From Bolinopsis microptera (lineage: Eukaryota; Ctenophora; Tentaculata; Lobata; Bolinopsidae), in contig NC_087072.1 of assembly GCF_026151205.1 (NCBI RefSeq), forward strand, positions 3,987,375 to 4,051,374: a DNA stretch of 64,000 nt, read 5' to 3'. The stretch's first letter is position 1. Each line of letters opens with the position of its first letter. Shown here one piece after another: positions 11,228 to 23,205 of this stretch. Under the pieces are notes generated by a model. That model saw nothing but the letters and a program-made list of their open reading frames with translations, had not been told where the DNA came from and did not search any database. Both the position numbers and the translations under genes were made by a program.

Positions 11228-14200
11228 TTAAAGTTCCATTTGGGGACATGGTTTGGACTCTGTTGAAACACGCGACTCATTACTCACCCCTGAACCAGAG
11301 AAATGCGCACGTATCTCAGTTTCATTTCGTTTCCAAGGTATAAAGGTCTTTTGCCAAAAGCTTCGTTTTTCACCCAATGTAGGGGCTTTACCAACAAATT
11401 CTTTTTGATAAAATGTAACAGTTTGTTCTGCTGCGCTTCCTATACAACCTAGTTTCATGGCTTCTTCCCCAATAATCTCCCTTTCCTTCATAGCAGCAAT
11501 ACAAACTTCTCTCGTTCTTTCATTTTTGTCACATGTCGCTAGACCTTTTGATGCCAACGAAAGGGAATTTTTTTCTTTATCAGGTTCAATTTTAAATACT
11601 GATGAATTCTTTGGATTTAAATCATTGTTTTGAGATGTTTCGCATTCTTCGGGAATAGTTCTCATTCTATGCACAGTGACGAAATTTCTTTCGAAAACCT
11701 TTCTTGGGACTCTTCTAAAGTCAGTTGCTTTTTCTGTGTCATTATATGTGGTCATCCTATTTTTTGCAGTACCTAAAACTGAAGAAAATTCCACGATATC
11801 ATCATCTTTGCACAAAACACTGGCTACAGTTTTGTAAGTGGGTCTTAATTCTTCATTTTGTCCCGAAGGCTCGCCTGTATTGAGAGCGGATATCGGATTA
11901 TCTGCTACATCTCCACCTACATTGTTTCTCAATCTCGTTATCATTTTCTCGATGTATAATACAAATCTGCCAGAATGATACATGCAAAATAGAGATGCCC
12001 AAAACCTTCCTTTGTTCAATATCGACTTGATTGTCACAGTTATGTAGTTATGATATAGGATGGGATTTATCACACAGTTTATTGGTAGAATCACAATCGA
12101 AGATATTGGATAGAAGGCTGTAGCGTCCATGATTTCGAAGAAGTGCAGTACACACACCAACATAAAAGGGACCCAACAAAAGAGATCTGTCACAATCATG
12201 ATAGTTATGTGATGTTTGGTCTCTTCTTTATCTCTTGATCGTCTATTTTGGGCTCTAGATAGACACGATCTAGCTCGTTGCTTTGAAAAGAACAGAACTT
12301 TAATGTAACAGACGAATATGACAATGAAGCATAACAGAGTCATGACTAAATTTGACCATACGTAAACTTTTTGAGGGTCGTCTCTGGAGACAAAGTATTT
12401 GAAGAGACACATGTCATTATCTCCGTAGAAGTGAATCTTCCGTCTACCTATACCTCCATATTGGTTTGAAAACATGCTGTCTATCAATCTATTGACTTTT
12501 GCCCATGTAGACACTTTTGAGCTCACAAGTCTTCCAAAATATTTGTTTATCTTGTCAATGTGTGTGTCTTTGGTGACGAATGTTTGAAATATCGTGATTT
12601 TTGGATTGTAAGTCATACCATTAACAAAGATGTCCTCAAAGCTGACCATTAATGGTATAAATGCCAAACAAAAAGATGCAATCGCTATCACCATGATGAT
12701 AATAGCCATCTTTAGAGCTGTGTATTTAGATGTTAGTTTTTGAACTTTGATGATGCCTATCGCTCTAAAGATGCTGAGAACTGTCATAGAATAGAGTGAT
12801 ATTTGTCCACCGAAAGTACTAAAGACTCCCAAAGAAGCACACCCATCACTGGATAACCAAGTTATTCTTTCCCTGCAGTATGATTTCGCATATACCAGCG
12901 AGTCCAAAATAGCGATGGTTAGCAGATACGATCCTGTTATCAGATTCCCAACATGAATAACAGTTGTCATAACTTTATTGTACAATGCTGATGTGAACTT
13001 CCTAGCGGCCAGATATTTGAAATTCTTAAAGAGTTTGACTAAGTTTAAGATAACTGCAGCACAACCAATCATCCAACTGAACACCTTAAGAGGGATTTTT
13101 GGAATGATGGTCCTTCTGCAATCTTCATTGCACTCGTCTGTGTAATCAGCACAATCTATTTGACCGTCACATTTCCGGTTTCGAGCTATGAATCGTTTTG
13201 GAGATTTACATGCAAAGTTGTTGCTGCAGTGGTCTTCATCTGAGCCATCGCCGCAATCGTCGGCCAAATTGCAAACTTTTTCATAACCAATGCATTTATC
13301 ATTATTGCAGTGAAAGATTTCATGTTGATATTTTCCACTTTTCTTGTTTTTATTCAAAAATGTCATGTGATTCTTATTGTCCATATCTATTGTGAATACC
13401 CTGTCTTTGTATTGGTTTTCGATTTTACAAGAGTCAAAGTTAAGTGATCGTAATGGACACAAAGTCTGGTCTTTGCATTTTCCAGAGCAACTAAGATACA
13501 CGTATACTCTTCCAAAAACGTTTCTGCAGTCAACAACAGTTTTGGGTAAAACTATCGATGGCATTCCGTTGAGTCCAAATATTGAAACCGGCATGAAATC
13601 TTCTCTGACACAAGGTGCTATGTGGAAGCCTAAACTTCTACTAACTCCGACAACACAATGCACTAGAAATTCCAACAGCTCTGCCCTTCCGATGGCGATG
13701 GGGTTTGTAAAAACATGTTCGGATGATCTTGTCTCACTGCAAACTCTTGAATGACCACATACGTCATGACCGTTACACAGATCTTGGAACGTTACAAAAT
13801 TGTATGATTTAGGACTGCAGATGTAAACATCCTCACATTTACTATTTTCAGGCACATAGCGAGTCAAGCTGTCGACTCCACATGTCGGCCAGATCTCTGT
13901 TTCGTCGACTCCGTCTAAACAGTCTTTAAAGCCGTCCAACAGCCATGAAATAGGTATGGAGAGTGGTGTTTCATGATGATATCTGCGGTCACATGTAGAT
14001 AAAGTCATGCTTTCACAAATCGGAGATGTTTCATCGCTTTCATCGGAACAGTCCGAAATTCCATCGCAAAATTGATGTTTATGAACATGACATGAGATAG
14101 AGGTTGTTAAACAAAGACTGTCAAATCCATCATCGCACAACCCTGGTACCTGCACACAGGTGGCAAATTTAGACACCGTGGATGGGTATCCGTCAATCAT

Positions 14201-17200
14201 ACACGGCACTACTCCTCTCATTGGGTCCGAACAATTAGTCTGGTCGATATAGAATTTGCAAAATGGTACATACTGAATATTTTTCATTTGTTTCCGTTGT
14301 CCAGTAGTTGAGCCCGACAAATGTAATAGTGAACGAACCTCGTTAAATTCAACAAATTCAGCCTCAGGATAATAGATTGTTAGTGCAGAACATCGGGTGA
14401 AATTAGATAGCCTTGAGTATAAGATCTTATCTTGCCTTTCTCTTATACATCGCTTGGTCTTTTTAACATCTATATACAGCTTGAGGTTGGCAGTTTTATT
14501 TGCATAATCGATTGCTTCAACTACAGGCAATGTAATATTAAAGGAATCATTACCTCCAGCGTAGAGATCTATCATAGAACATCCCATCTCGTCCTCACCA
14601 TTTTGACAGCTAAGAAAGCCATCACATATTTGTCCAGTGCTTACATATGCACTTTTGGTGCCATCACAGAACATACCGTATTGGTGACCGTTACATGACG
14701 CCTCATCAAGACATCCAAAATCTTCACAATATCCATCGCATCGATCTTTTTGGGCCACGATAACGTTAGTTTCAATAAAATTAAACTTTGTTTGGAATTC
14801 CCCGAATGATTCCTTTGTGTATTTTAATTGACAAAAAGGTATGGAGATGTTTTTGGAGTCGATTAAATTTCTCAAGTCGTCACAAGCTTGATATCCGCGG
14901 GGATCATCGGAACAGATTTTTGTCACACCTCTTGCTTTGTAAAAGTCCTCAAGAATTGGTTCTACATTTGCATAATATTTTGAAGAATCAAAGCAGGCCA
15001 ATATTTGAAAATATGCGTCTCGTTGACAAACATTTCTCAAAAAACCCTTTTCTTCAGCAATGGTGCACTTTTCTGAAACGATCATAATAAATGTGAAATA
15101 ACGATTTCAATTTTGTTACGAAAGAAATCCTTTCCAAAATATGAATTAATTGAAGATATTTTGATTTTATGGCCATCCTATATGAGCGGTATTGTCCAAA
15201 TTTAATCAAAAGTAAATTTAAAATTAATACGATATGTTCAGGACTTACCGGGTTCTATATCGCAAAGAAGTGCTAATGTATAATCCGTCTGTCTGTTCTT
15301 TAAGGAGTAAGTACAATTATCGAAATCAAGTTCATTTTCAGTTTTATCACATGTGATGCCTGCCATTGTTTTAGCTCCTCCGAGATAAAGAAGCATCGTG
15401 GTAATAATTGCAGGAATCCCATCTTCGTTTAACTCCTGGCTATAAGATTCAGATTGTATTCGTCCATCGCCCAATATACTGTACCTATAAAACATAATTA
15501 GCATTACAATAATTACGGAACTCTAATTAACTCCTTGTTTGAGGGGGTTTCAGCAGAGCATTCAGCATACCGTTTTTCTTTTCGAACAAAGTGGCAGTTC
15601 TATAACATAATAATGATTATAAAGTTATAATAAGTAAGGCACTCTAATTAATAACATAAGTGGCGGTGTGTCAGGAGAAAAAGATTAAAGCTATTGTTGA
15701 AACAATACAATGTATTTGTTTATCATGACAACTTCGACTAGTTTATATCTCTTTTATAGTTTTCTCTCGATTTTTAGAGTTCTAAACGTTTTTATGAATT
15801 GTTGTATTACCAAGACGAGTTCGTTAGTGTTCTCCTTGGTCATTTCATGTTTAATTCCTGTTTAATTCCTGTTTATCTCAGAGACAAAACATCGACAATA
15901 GACTATAAAGAAATCTTATCTCACTCTCAGAGACGAGTCCGTACAAACTAGAGCTGATCGTTACATTGTGTTTGAAAAACTATTTTATTTTTTGTTAGTA
16001 GTTACAAATAAAGTTTTACTCACCATTTTTCTGTCGCATGCCGGAAAAACACAGTATGTAAACGAAACCAATCCTCAGCACCATTATAACCAAGCTCCCT
16101 GCATATAATACTTGCTGTGTGGTCTGAGAATTGGTACGGGGAGGCGGTTACAGTCTGAAATAAAAAACAGCTGACGAATGTGATGATACAATTTTTAATT
16201 CTTAAAAATGACAATTATCAAAAATCCCATAGCTAGTCCTTTTGAATATATTGTGCTTATCAAATCCTGAAAACCTATTTGCAGTTTCTTTCACTCTATT
16301 GGGCAAATATTTTCCACTGATAATAATTGCTCGCTTGCGTGAAATAATTCGGCTGCCAATGAATTTAGCTTTTGGAAAACATTCTCAGGGCAGGCTATCA
16401 TCAGGGGACGCTTCGGCTGTCCTCCCTCATTGCTGACTATGTGGTGCTTTACACCTTACTCATAAGTAGAATAATTAAATCAGCAATCTTACCAGGTTAT
16501 CCATTGTTGCCACAACTACGCCAGCGCTTCCATTGCTCGGATACCCATCCGAACCGTAAAGAGAAAACTGAACTTCATGATCTGTAATGTAAAGTTTAAC
16601 ACTGTCTTAACTTTATCATCGAACAAACATAAACTTGAAGCTATAAAGAGCGATTGGGAAATGGGTGCGCTTTTAGATACAGTATGTCTCAAACGTCAGT
16701 TCATCTAATATTACAAATTTTATGCAAGACGGCCTAATGGTAAAATAACCGCTTCTTCGTTTGGTCGCAAATAAAAATGCAACTCTAAGTGAAAGTCTAA
16801 GGTGCACTTAATTGCAAACAGCGAGAATTCTTCAAAATGGGTCAAGTTGGGAGCATCTAATTCGCTATAATTTAATATACAAGGTTTAGTTACTTGAACA
16901 ATCGCTTAAGATGCATACAAAGACTTCAGTAGCATCACCAGCACAATTTGTACTCCCCACTATCAAATCGTAATGAACGTGACATTGCCTGAATCTGGTG
17001 CGAATTCCATTCCCACAGGTGGCCGAACAACTTGACCAGCTGGAGAAGGGAGACCAAAAAAATGTTGTACTTGTATGACCTGAAACAATTGCACAATTTT
17101 ATTGTGCAAATTATTCTCGAATTTTTGTTCACAGATTATTTGATTGAACCGGTAACCGAAAATAAATTACGAAGTCCAAATGCTCACGATGAAATGAACC

Positions 17201-18108
17201 AAATAAGTTTGTCCAAGGTACAAATTTGGAAAATTATGGCGCAGATAATAATAAATGTGTTTTTTTTCCTGTAAGTTTATCAATATCATAATTTTACCAC
17301 AGTCTTCTTCGTCCGATGAATCGTCGCAATCTTGTAAGCCATTACAAAGAGAAATTTTCTGAATACATTGGCGACCATTCAAACATTTACTTTTTCCATC
17401 AGCGCATGTAATCTCTGTAGGGGGTAAAAACTAAAATCAAAGTATGTATTTTTGTTTTCAGTATGTGTTTTCCAGTTTTCATGTTTATTTCCGATAACAA
17501 ATGAAAATAAATATATAATTGTGATAATATGCATACAATTTTCAGTTAAAATCAGTTATATTTGAATTAATCTATCCGTATATTTAGTTCAAATTAACCT
17601 TCACAATCCTTTTCGTCCGATGTATCTTCACAGTCCCTTTCTCCGTCACAAAACCAATCCTCGCGCACACAATGCGTCCCATCTGAACACTGTTTCCACT
17701 GGTGACCGACTATGTCACACTCTGATTAAGGAACGCATATTTTAGTTCAAGATAAATGAATTTGTTACTGAGTGATGTTCATACCTATCAATATGATTAT
17801 GACTTGATATAAAAATGAAATGGTTGGCTATGGATTGCGGCGGTGAATAAGATAAATATGGTGTTCTTTATTGTGGCTCAAGATAGCTGAAGATAATGAA
17901 CTGAACATAAAACATTGCAGTGGTAATATTTATATGATCTTGAAATGAAAATTTCTGACGCTATGTCAGATTTAAACCGTAAAAGTTTAATTATAATAAG
18001 CTACACTATCCATTTTTCTGTTTTGGACAAAAACTCACCTAATTCACCTACTTCCTGAGTCAGATGAAATAGCCAACAAGGGAAAGCGACAACAAATAAT
18101 ATATTCAT
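11228..18108 (-). CDS. LDLa/TSP1/SRCR-like seven-transmembrane receptor (8 exons, about 1598 aa)
   Basis: Likely a rhodopsin-type GPCR with LDLa repeats, like mollusc GRL101. Exons (minus): 18039-18108 signal peptide ([16 protein letters not shown]); 17599-17721 LDLa; 17298-17414 LDLa; 16894-17079 TSP1 ([18 protein letters not shown]); 16493-16581, 16024-16154 and 15249-15484, together an SRCR-like domain ([16 protein letters not shown], then MAGITCD); 11228-15072 the main exon. All junctions are GT-AG and phases agree across all eight exons. The main exon has further LDLa modules (such as [31 protein letters not shown]), seven helices, SIFRAIG in the DRY position at the end of TM3, NPILYH at the end of TM7, and a tail of about 270 residues. 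The ATG at 15085 lies in the intron upstream of the exon 8 acceptor and is not the start. An acceptor-like TTTTAG upstream of exon 1 suggests a 5' UTR exon. Confidence 0.85.
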
Positions 18109-19132
18109 CAACCTAAAATAGAATATACGTACAATTAAATTTATTAAAGTACATTCTTATCGGCAACAAAAACGGTTAAAAAACGTTTAAAGTACGTATA
18201 TACATAACGTATTTACTATTTATAACATACATATTACATAAATATGTTTTTCCTCCAAACCCAATTACTATGCCCATTCCCTTAGAGTTGGAAAAGTTGG
18301 AATTTGGCTCCTGGAAAAGCAATACGCTACTATTTAACTTATCCAACAGTACGCCAAATATTCGCAAAATCTTGTGAGCAGTCTGATGACTGAGTCAAAA
18401 TAAATGGGGTCTGCTTCGACAGGTAAGTCACAAAGGGCTCCGTAAAGGGTTAGTTACTTTATTGAAAGGAGTATTCACGAAAAGAGTATTATAATCGTTA
18501 TATTTGTCAAGTTATATATAAATAAGTCAAGTCTTGAGATTGACTGGGAAATGAGAGTTTTTTGCGCATATTATATGACAAATAACCAACTCTTCTGTAG
18601 CAGTGATGCACGCCGGTTCATTTTTCGCCAACCGGCGGCGGCGTGCCCAAAATGGCCCGGCGTGGCGGCGTTCGGTGGCGTGGAACATAATTTTGTCAAA
18701 ATTTAGGTTTGAATTTCCAGGCCCACAAAAATTGTGGCGTACGTGCGCGCATAAAATAATGATGTAATAAGTGTGGTTTTTACAGCATTAACGTGGCTGA
18801 ATGTGATGATGAACGTAACGAAGTGGCCTCATAGCAGCGAGTAGCCCCATAAAATACGACATCCACCCGCTGAACTACAATTATCAATGCTACCATCAGA
18901 AAACTCTAGTTTGTACTTTCATGAGTATAACTATAATGACTTTAAGTGTTACAATACCTGGAATCAATCTTGTAATATGACCTTATTTTGTTAATTCAGC
19001 TGTTAATTCTAATTCCTGTTATGTTTCAATAAATAGGAATGTTCAATGTTCATATTAAACGGCTAATACAAGAAAAAGGTCTTCCTTTTGAAAAAGAAAA
19101 ATTAAAAACGACCACATGCTTTTAGCACCTTT

Positions 19133-19538
19133 CAGTGCTGCACGCCGCCGCCGATGATTTTACGGCCACGCCGCTGCCGCCGCCGTTTTCAAACGGCGTA
19201 CACGGCGTGAACCTGTTTATACGCCGAATGCGCCGTTTCGTATAACTTTGGCAAGAATTTTTTGAACGAAATCCAACATTTCAGACCATATTAGTTTCTA
19301 TATAATTTCTACACGATTGGATACTGTAGCAGGCACCGCTAATCACTAATGTCGATATTTCCCCTCATATTATGAGCCTCGCGTCAAAATTCAAAACTGT
19401 TAAAAATTGCTCTCCACATGGCTTTATTCTAGAGGAGAATCAATCCGCGAAATCACGTGACCTTACGCCGATTACGCTCCCGCCGCCGATTTTAACCACG
19501 CCGCCGCCGTTAATAAAAAACGGCAGCGTGCAGCACTG
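19133..19538. mobile_element. hAT-like MITE (406 bp), unit 1
   Basis: Inverted ends CAGTGCTGCACGC with GCCGCCGCC-rich inner parts, flanked by the 8-bp duplication GCACCTTT (19125-19132 and 19539-19546). An 8-bp TSD and CAGTG ends fit hAT. No transposase. Confidence 0.85.
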
Positions 19539-19622
19539 GCACCTTTGTGACGCCGGCTTTGGTTTTTTCCGTGTTTCATGAGCTCGTCCACTATACTATA
19601 TTGCTATACTACCCACTGACTA

Positions 19623-20083
19623 CCTTACTCGGGAATATTATGACTGGGATAAAGTGGTGGGTTTTGGAAAATTCCGCCATATTTTTCCCGGTCAAAAATT
19701 TTACCAGTCATAATAAAACCCGCCGAGTCAGATAATGGGGTTCCAAGGGGGTGGTGATCATCATATTTCACCTGAAGTCTCATATGTGCTAGAGGATACT
19801 TTTGAAGCAGTGGATGGAGGGCTGTAACTTTATTGGCTGTTGCTACCATAATTTCGTTATAAAAATCACAATTTGGTTATAGAAATCAGATTTCATGATG
19901 GACCGTGATTCTCATTTCTCTTGCCCATGAATCAGTGAAAAGTCCCAAGAGCTAATGATACTCATATTCTGGAATTTACGGCTGCGATCGCATCTCGAGG
20001 ATTTCATGTTTACATAGATACTGACTGGTCAAAGGCGGAACCTGGAGAGCGTGTAACAGTGGAGCGAGAGACATCAGTGATCA
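19623..20083. mobile_element. Truncated CCTTACT element, unit 1
   Basis: The left end CCTTACTCGGGAATATTATG is preceded by TA at 19621-19622. It matches 26673 onward in unit 2 but is cut at the tandem-duplication junction. Confidence 0.75.
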
Positions 20084-23000
20084 CTTTTCTGAAACGATCA
20101 TAATAAATGTGAAATAACGATTTCAATTTTGTTACGAAAGAAATCCTTTCCAAAATATGAATTAATTGAAGATATTTTGATTTTATGGCCATCCTATATG
20201 AGCGGTATTGTCCAAATTTAATCAAAAGTAAATTTAAAATTAATACGATATGTTCAGGACTTACCGGGTTCTATATCGCAAAGAAGTGCTAATGTATAAT
20301 CCGTCTGTCTGTTCTTTAAGGAGTAAGTACAATTATCGAAATCAAGTTCATTTTCAGTTTTATCACATGTGATGCCTGCCATTGTTTTAGCTCCTCCGAG
20401 ATAAAGAAGCATCGTGGTAATAATTGCAGGAATCCCATCTTCGTTTAACTCCTGGCTATAAGATTCAGATTGTATTCGTCCATCGCCCAATATACTGTAC
20501 CTATAAAACATAATTAGCATTACAATAATTACGGAACTCTAATTAACTCCTTGTTTGAGGGGGTTTCAGCAGAGCATTCAGCATACCGTTTTTCTTTTCG
20601 AACAAAGTGGCAGTTCTATAACATAATAATGATTATAAAGTTATAATAAGTAAGGCACTCTAATTAATAACATAAGTGGCGGTGTGTCAGGAGAAAAAGA
20701 TTAAAGCTATTGTTGAAACAATACAATGTATTTGTTTATCATGACAACTTCGACTAGTTTATATCTCTTTTATAGTTTTCTCTCGATTTTTAGAGTTCTA
20801 AACGTTTTTATGAATTGTTGTATTACCAAGACGAGTTCGTTAGTGTTCTCCTTGGTCATTTCATGTTTAATTCCTGTTTAATTCCTGTTTATCTCAGAGA
20901 CAAAACATCGACAATAGACTATAAAGAAATCTTATCTCACTCTCAGAGACGAGTCCGTACAAACTAGAGCTGATCGTTACATTGTGTTTGAAAAACTATT
21001 TTATTTTTTGTTAGTAGTTACAAATAAAGTTTTACTCACCATTTTTCTGTCGCATGCCGGAAAAACACAGTATGTAAACGAAACCAATCCTCAGCACCAT
21101 TATAACCAAGCTCCCTGCATATAATACTTGCTGTGTGGTCTGAGAATTGGTACGGGGAGGCGGTTACAGTCTGAAATAAAAAACAGCTGACGAATGTGAT
21201 GATACAATTTTTAATTCTTAAAAATGACAATTATCAAAAATCCCATAGCTAGTCCTTTTGAATATATTGTGCTTATCAAATCCTGAAAACCTATTTGCAG
21301 TTTCTTTCACTCTATTGGGCAAATATTTTCCACTGATAATAATTGCTCGCTTGCGTGAAATAATTCGGCTGCCAATGAATTTAGCTTTTGGAAAACATTC
21401 TCAGGGCAGGCTATCATCAGGGGACGCTTCGCCTGTCCTCCCTCATTGCTGACTATGTGGTACTTTACACCTTACTCATAAGTAGAATAATTAGATCAGC
21501 AATCTTACCAGGTTATCCATTGTTGCCACAACTACGCCAGCGCTTCCATTGCTCGGATACCCATCCGAACCGTAAAGAGAAAACTGAACTTCATGATCTG
21601 TAATGTAAAGTTTAACACTGTCTTAACTTTATCATCGAAAAAACATAAACTTGAAGCTATAAAGAGCGATTGGGAAATGGGTGCGCTTTTAGATACAGTA
21701 TGTCTCAAACGTCAGTTCATCTAATATTACAAATTTTATGCAAGACGGCCTAATGGTAAAATAAACGCTTCTTCGTTTGGTCGCAAATAAAAATGCAACT
21801 CTAAGTGAAAGTCTAAGGTGCACTTAATTGCAAACAGCGAGAATTCTTCAAAATGGGTCAAGTTGGGAGCATCTAATTCGCTATAATTTAATATACAAGG
21901 TTTAGTTACTTGAACAATCGCTTAAGATGCATACAAAGACTTCAGTAGCATCACCAGCACAATTTGTACTCCCCACTATCAAATCGTAATGAACGTGACA
22001 TTGCCTGAATCTGGTGCGAATTCCATTCCCACAGGTGGCCGAACAACTTGACCAGCTGGAGAAGGGAGACCAAAAAAATGTTGTACTTGTATGACCTGAA
22101 ACAATTGCACAATTTTATTGTGCAAATTATTCTCGAATTTTTGTTCACAGATTATTTGATTGAACCGGTAACCGAAAATAAATTACGAAGTCCAAATGCT
22201 CACGATGAAATGAACCAAATAAGTTTGTCCAAGGTACAAATTTGGAAAATTATGGCGCAGATAATAATAAATGTGTTTTTTTTTCCTGTAAGTTTATCAA
22301 TATCATAATTTTACCACAGTCTTCTTCGTCCGATGAATCGTCGCAATCTTGTAAGCCATTACAAAGAAAATTTTTCTGAATACATTGGCGACCATTCAAA
22401 CATTTACTTTTTCCATCAGCGCATGTAATCTCTGTAGGGGGTAAAATCAAAGTATGTATTTTTGTTTTCAGCATGTGTTTTCCAGTTTTCATGTTTATTT
22501 TCGATAACAAATGAAAATAAATATATAATTGTGATAATATGCATACAATTTTCAGTTAAAATCAGTTATATTTGAATTAATCTATCCGTATATTTAGTTC
22601 AAATTAACCTTCACAATCCTTTTCGTCCGATGTATCTTCACAGTCACTTTCTCCGTCACAAAACCATTCCTCCCGCACACAATGCATCCCATCTAAACAC
22701 TGTTTCCACTGGTCACCGACTATGTCACACTCTGATTAAGGAACGCATATTTTAGTTCAAGATAAATGAATTTGTTACTGAGTGATGTTCATACCTATCA
22801 ATATGATTATGACTTGATATAAAAATGAAATGGTTGGCTATGGATTGCGGCGGTGAATAAGATAAATATGGTGTTCTTTATTGTGGCTCAAGATAGCTGA
22901 AGATAATGAACTGAACATAAAACATTGCAGTGGTAATATTTATATGATCTTGAAATGAAAATTTCTGACGCTATGTCAGATTTAAACCGTAAAAATTTAA

Positions 23001-23118
23001 TTATAATAAGCTACACTATCCATTTTTCTGTTTTGGACAAAAACTCACCTAATTCACCTACTTCCTGAGTCAGATGAAATAGCCAACAAGGGAAAGCGAC
23101 AACAAATAATATATTCAT
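20081..23118 (-). CDS. Duplicated receptor ectodomain; predicted soluble protein (319 aa)
   Basis: Tandem copy of receptor exons 1-7 with every splice site kept. Exons (minus): 23049-23118, 22609-22731, 22315-22431, 21910-22095, 21509-21597, 21040-21170, 20265-20500. The exon 8 acceptor (TTTCAG) also survives. Exon 8 is cut after eight bases of coding sequence, and the junction reads GAA AAG TGA, a stop at 20081-20083. The product would be signal peptide, two LDLa, TSP1 and SRCR-like domain with no membrane anchor. An AATAAA lies downstream on the minus strand (about 19829-19834). No frame-breaking change is visible, which argues against a decayed pseudogene. LDLa exons 2 and 3 carry nearly all the coding differences. 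Alternatively, exon 7 could splice in phase to exon 2 of the parental gene. Whether it is transcribed is unknown. Confidence 0.7.
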
Positions 23119-23205
23119 CAACCTAAAATAGAATGTACGTAAAATTAAATTTATTAAAGTACATTCTTATCGGCAACAAAAACGGTTAAAAAACCTTTAA
23201 AGTAC

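Larger units (their letters stand above)
18110..20083. other. Receptor 5' flank with transposon-derived sequence
   Basis: Repeated at 23120-27130. It holds GC-rich hAT-like ends (CAGTGATGCACGCCGG near 18600), the 406-bp hAT-like element, and a truncated CCTTACT element from 19623. Any promoter of the parental receptor should lie here, but none stands out. Confidence 0.55.

Noticed and set aside
15073-15085. ATG at 15085 as the receptor start
   Set aside because: A CAG acceptor lies 13 bases downstream, in phase with the donor of exon 7. A signal-peptide exon is found at 18108.
20254-23118. Duplicated receptor exons as an assembly artefact
   Set aside because: Unit 2 has its own transposon insertion, clustered coding changes and a clean junction, which a simple assembly error would not give. 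Long reads would still settle it.
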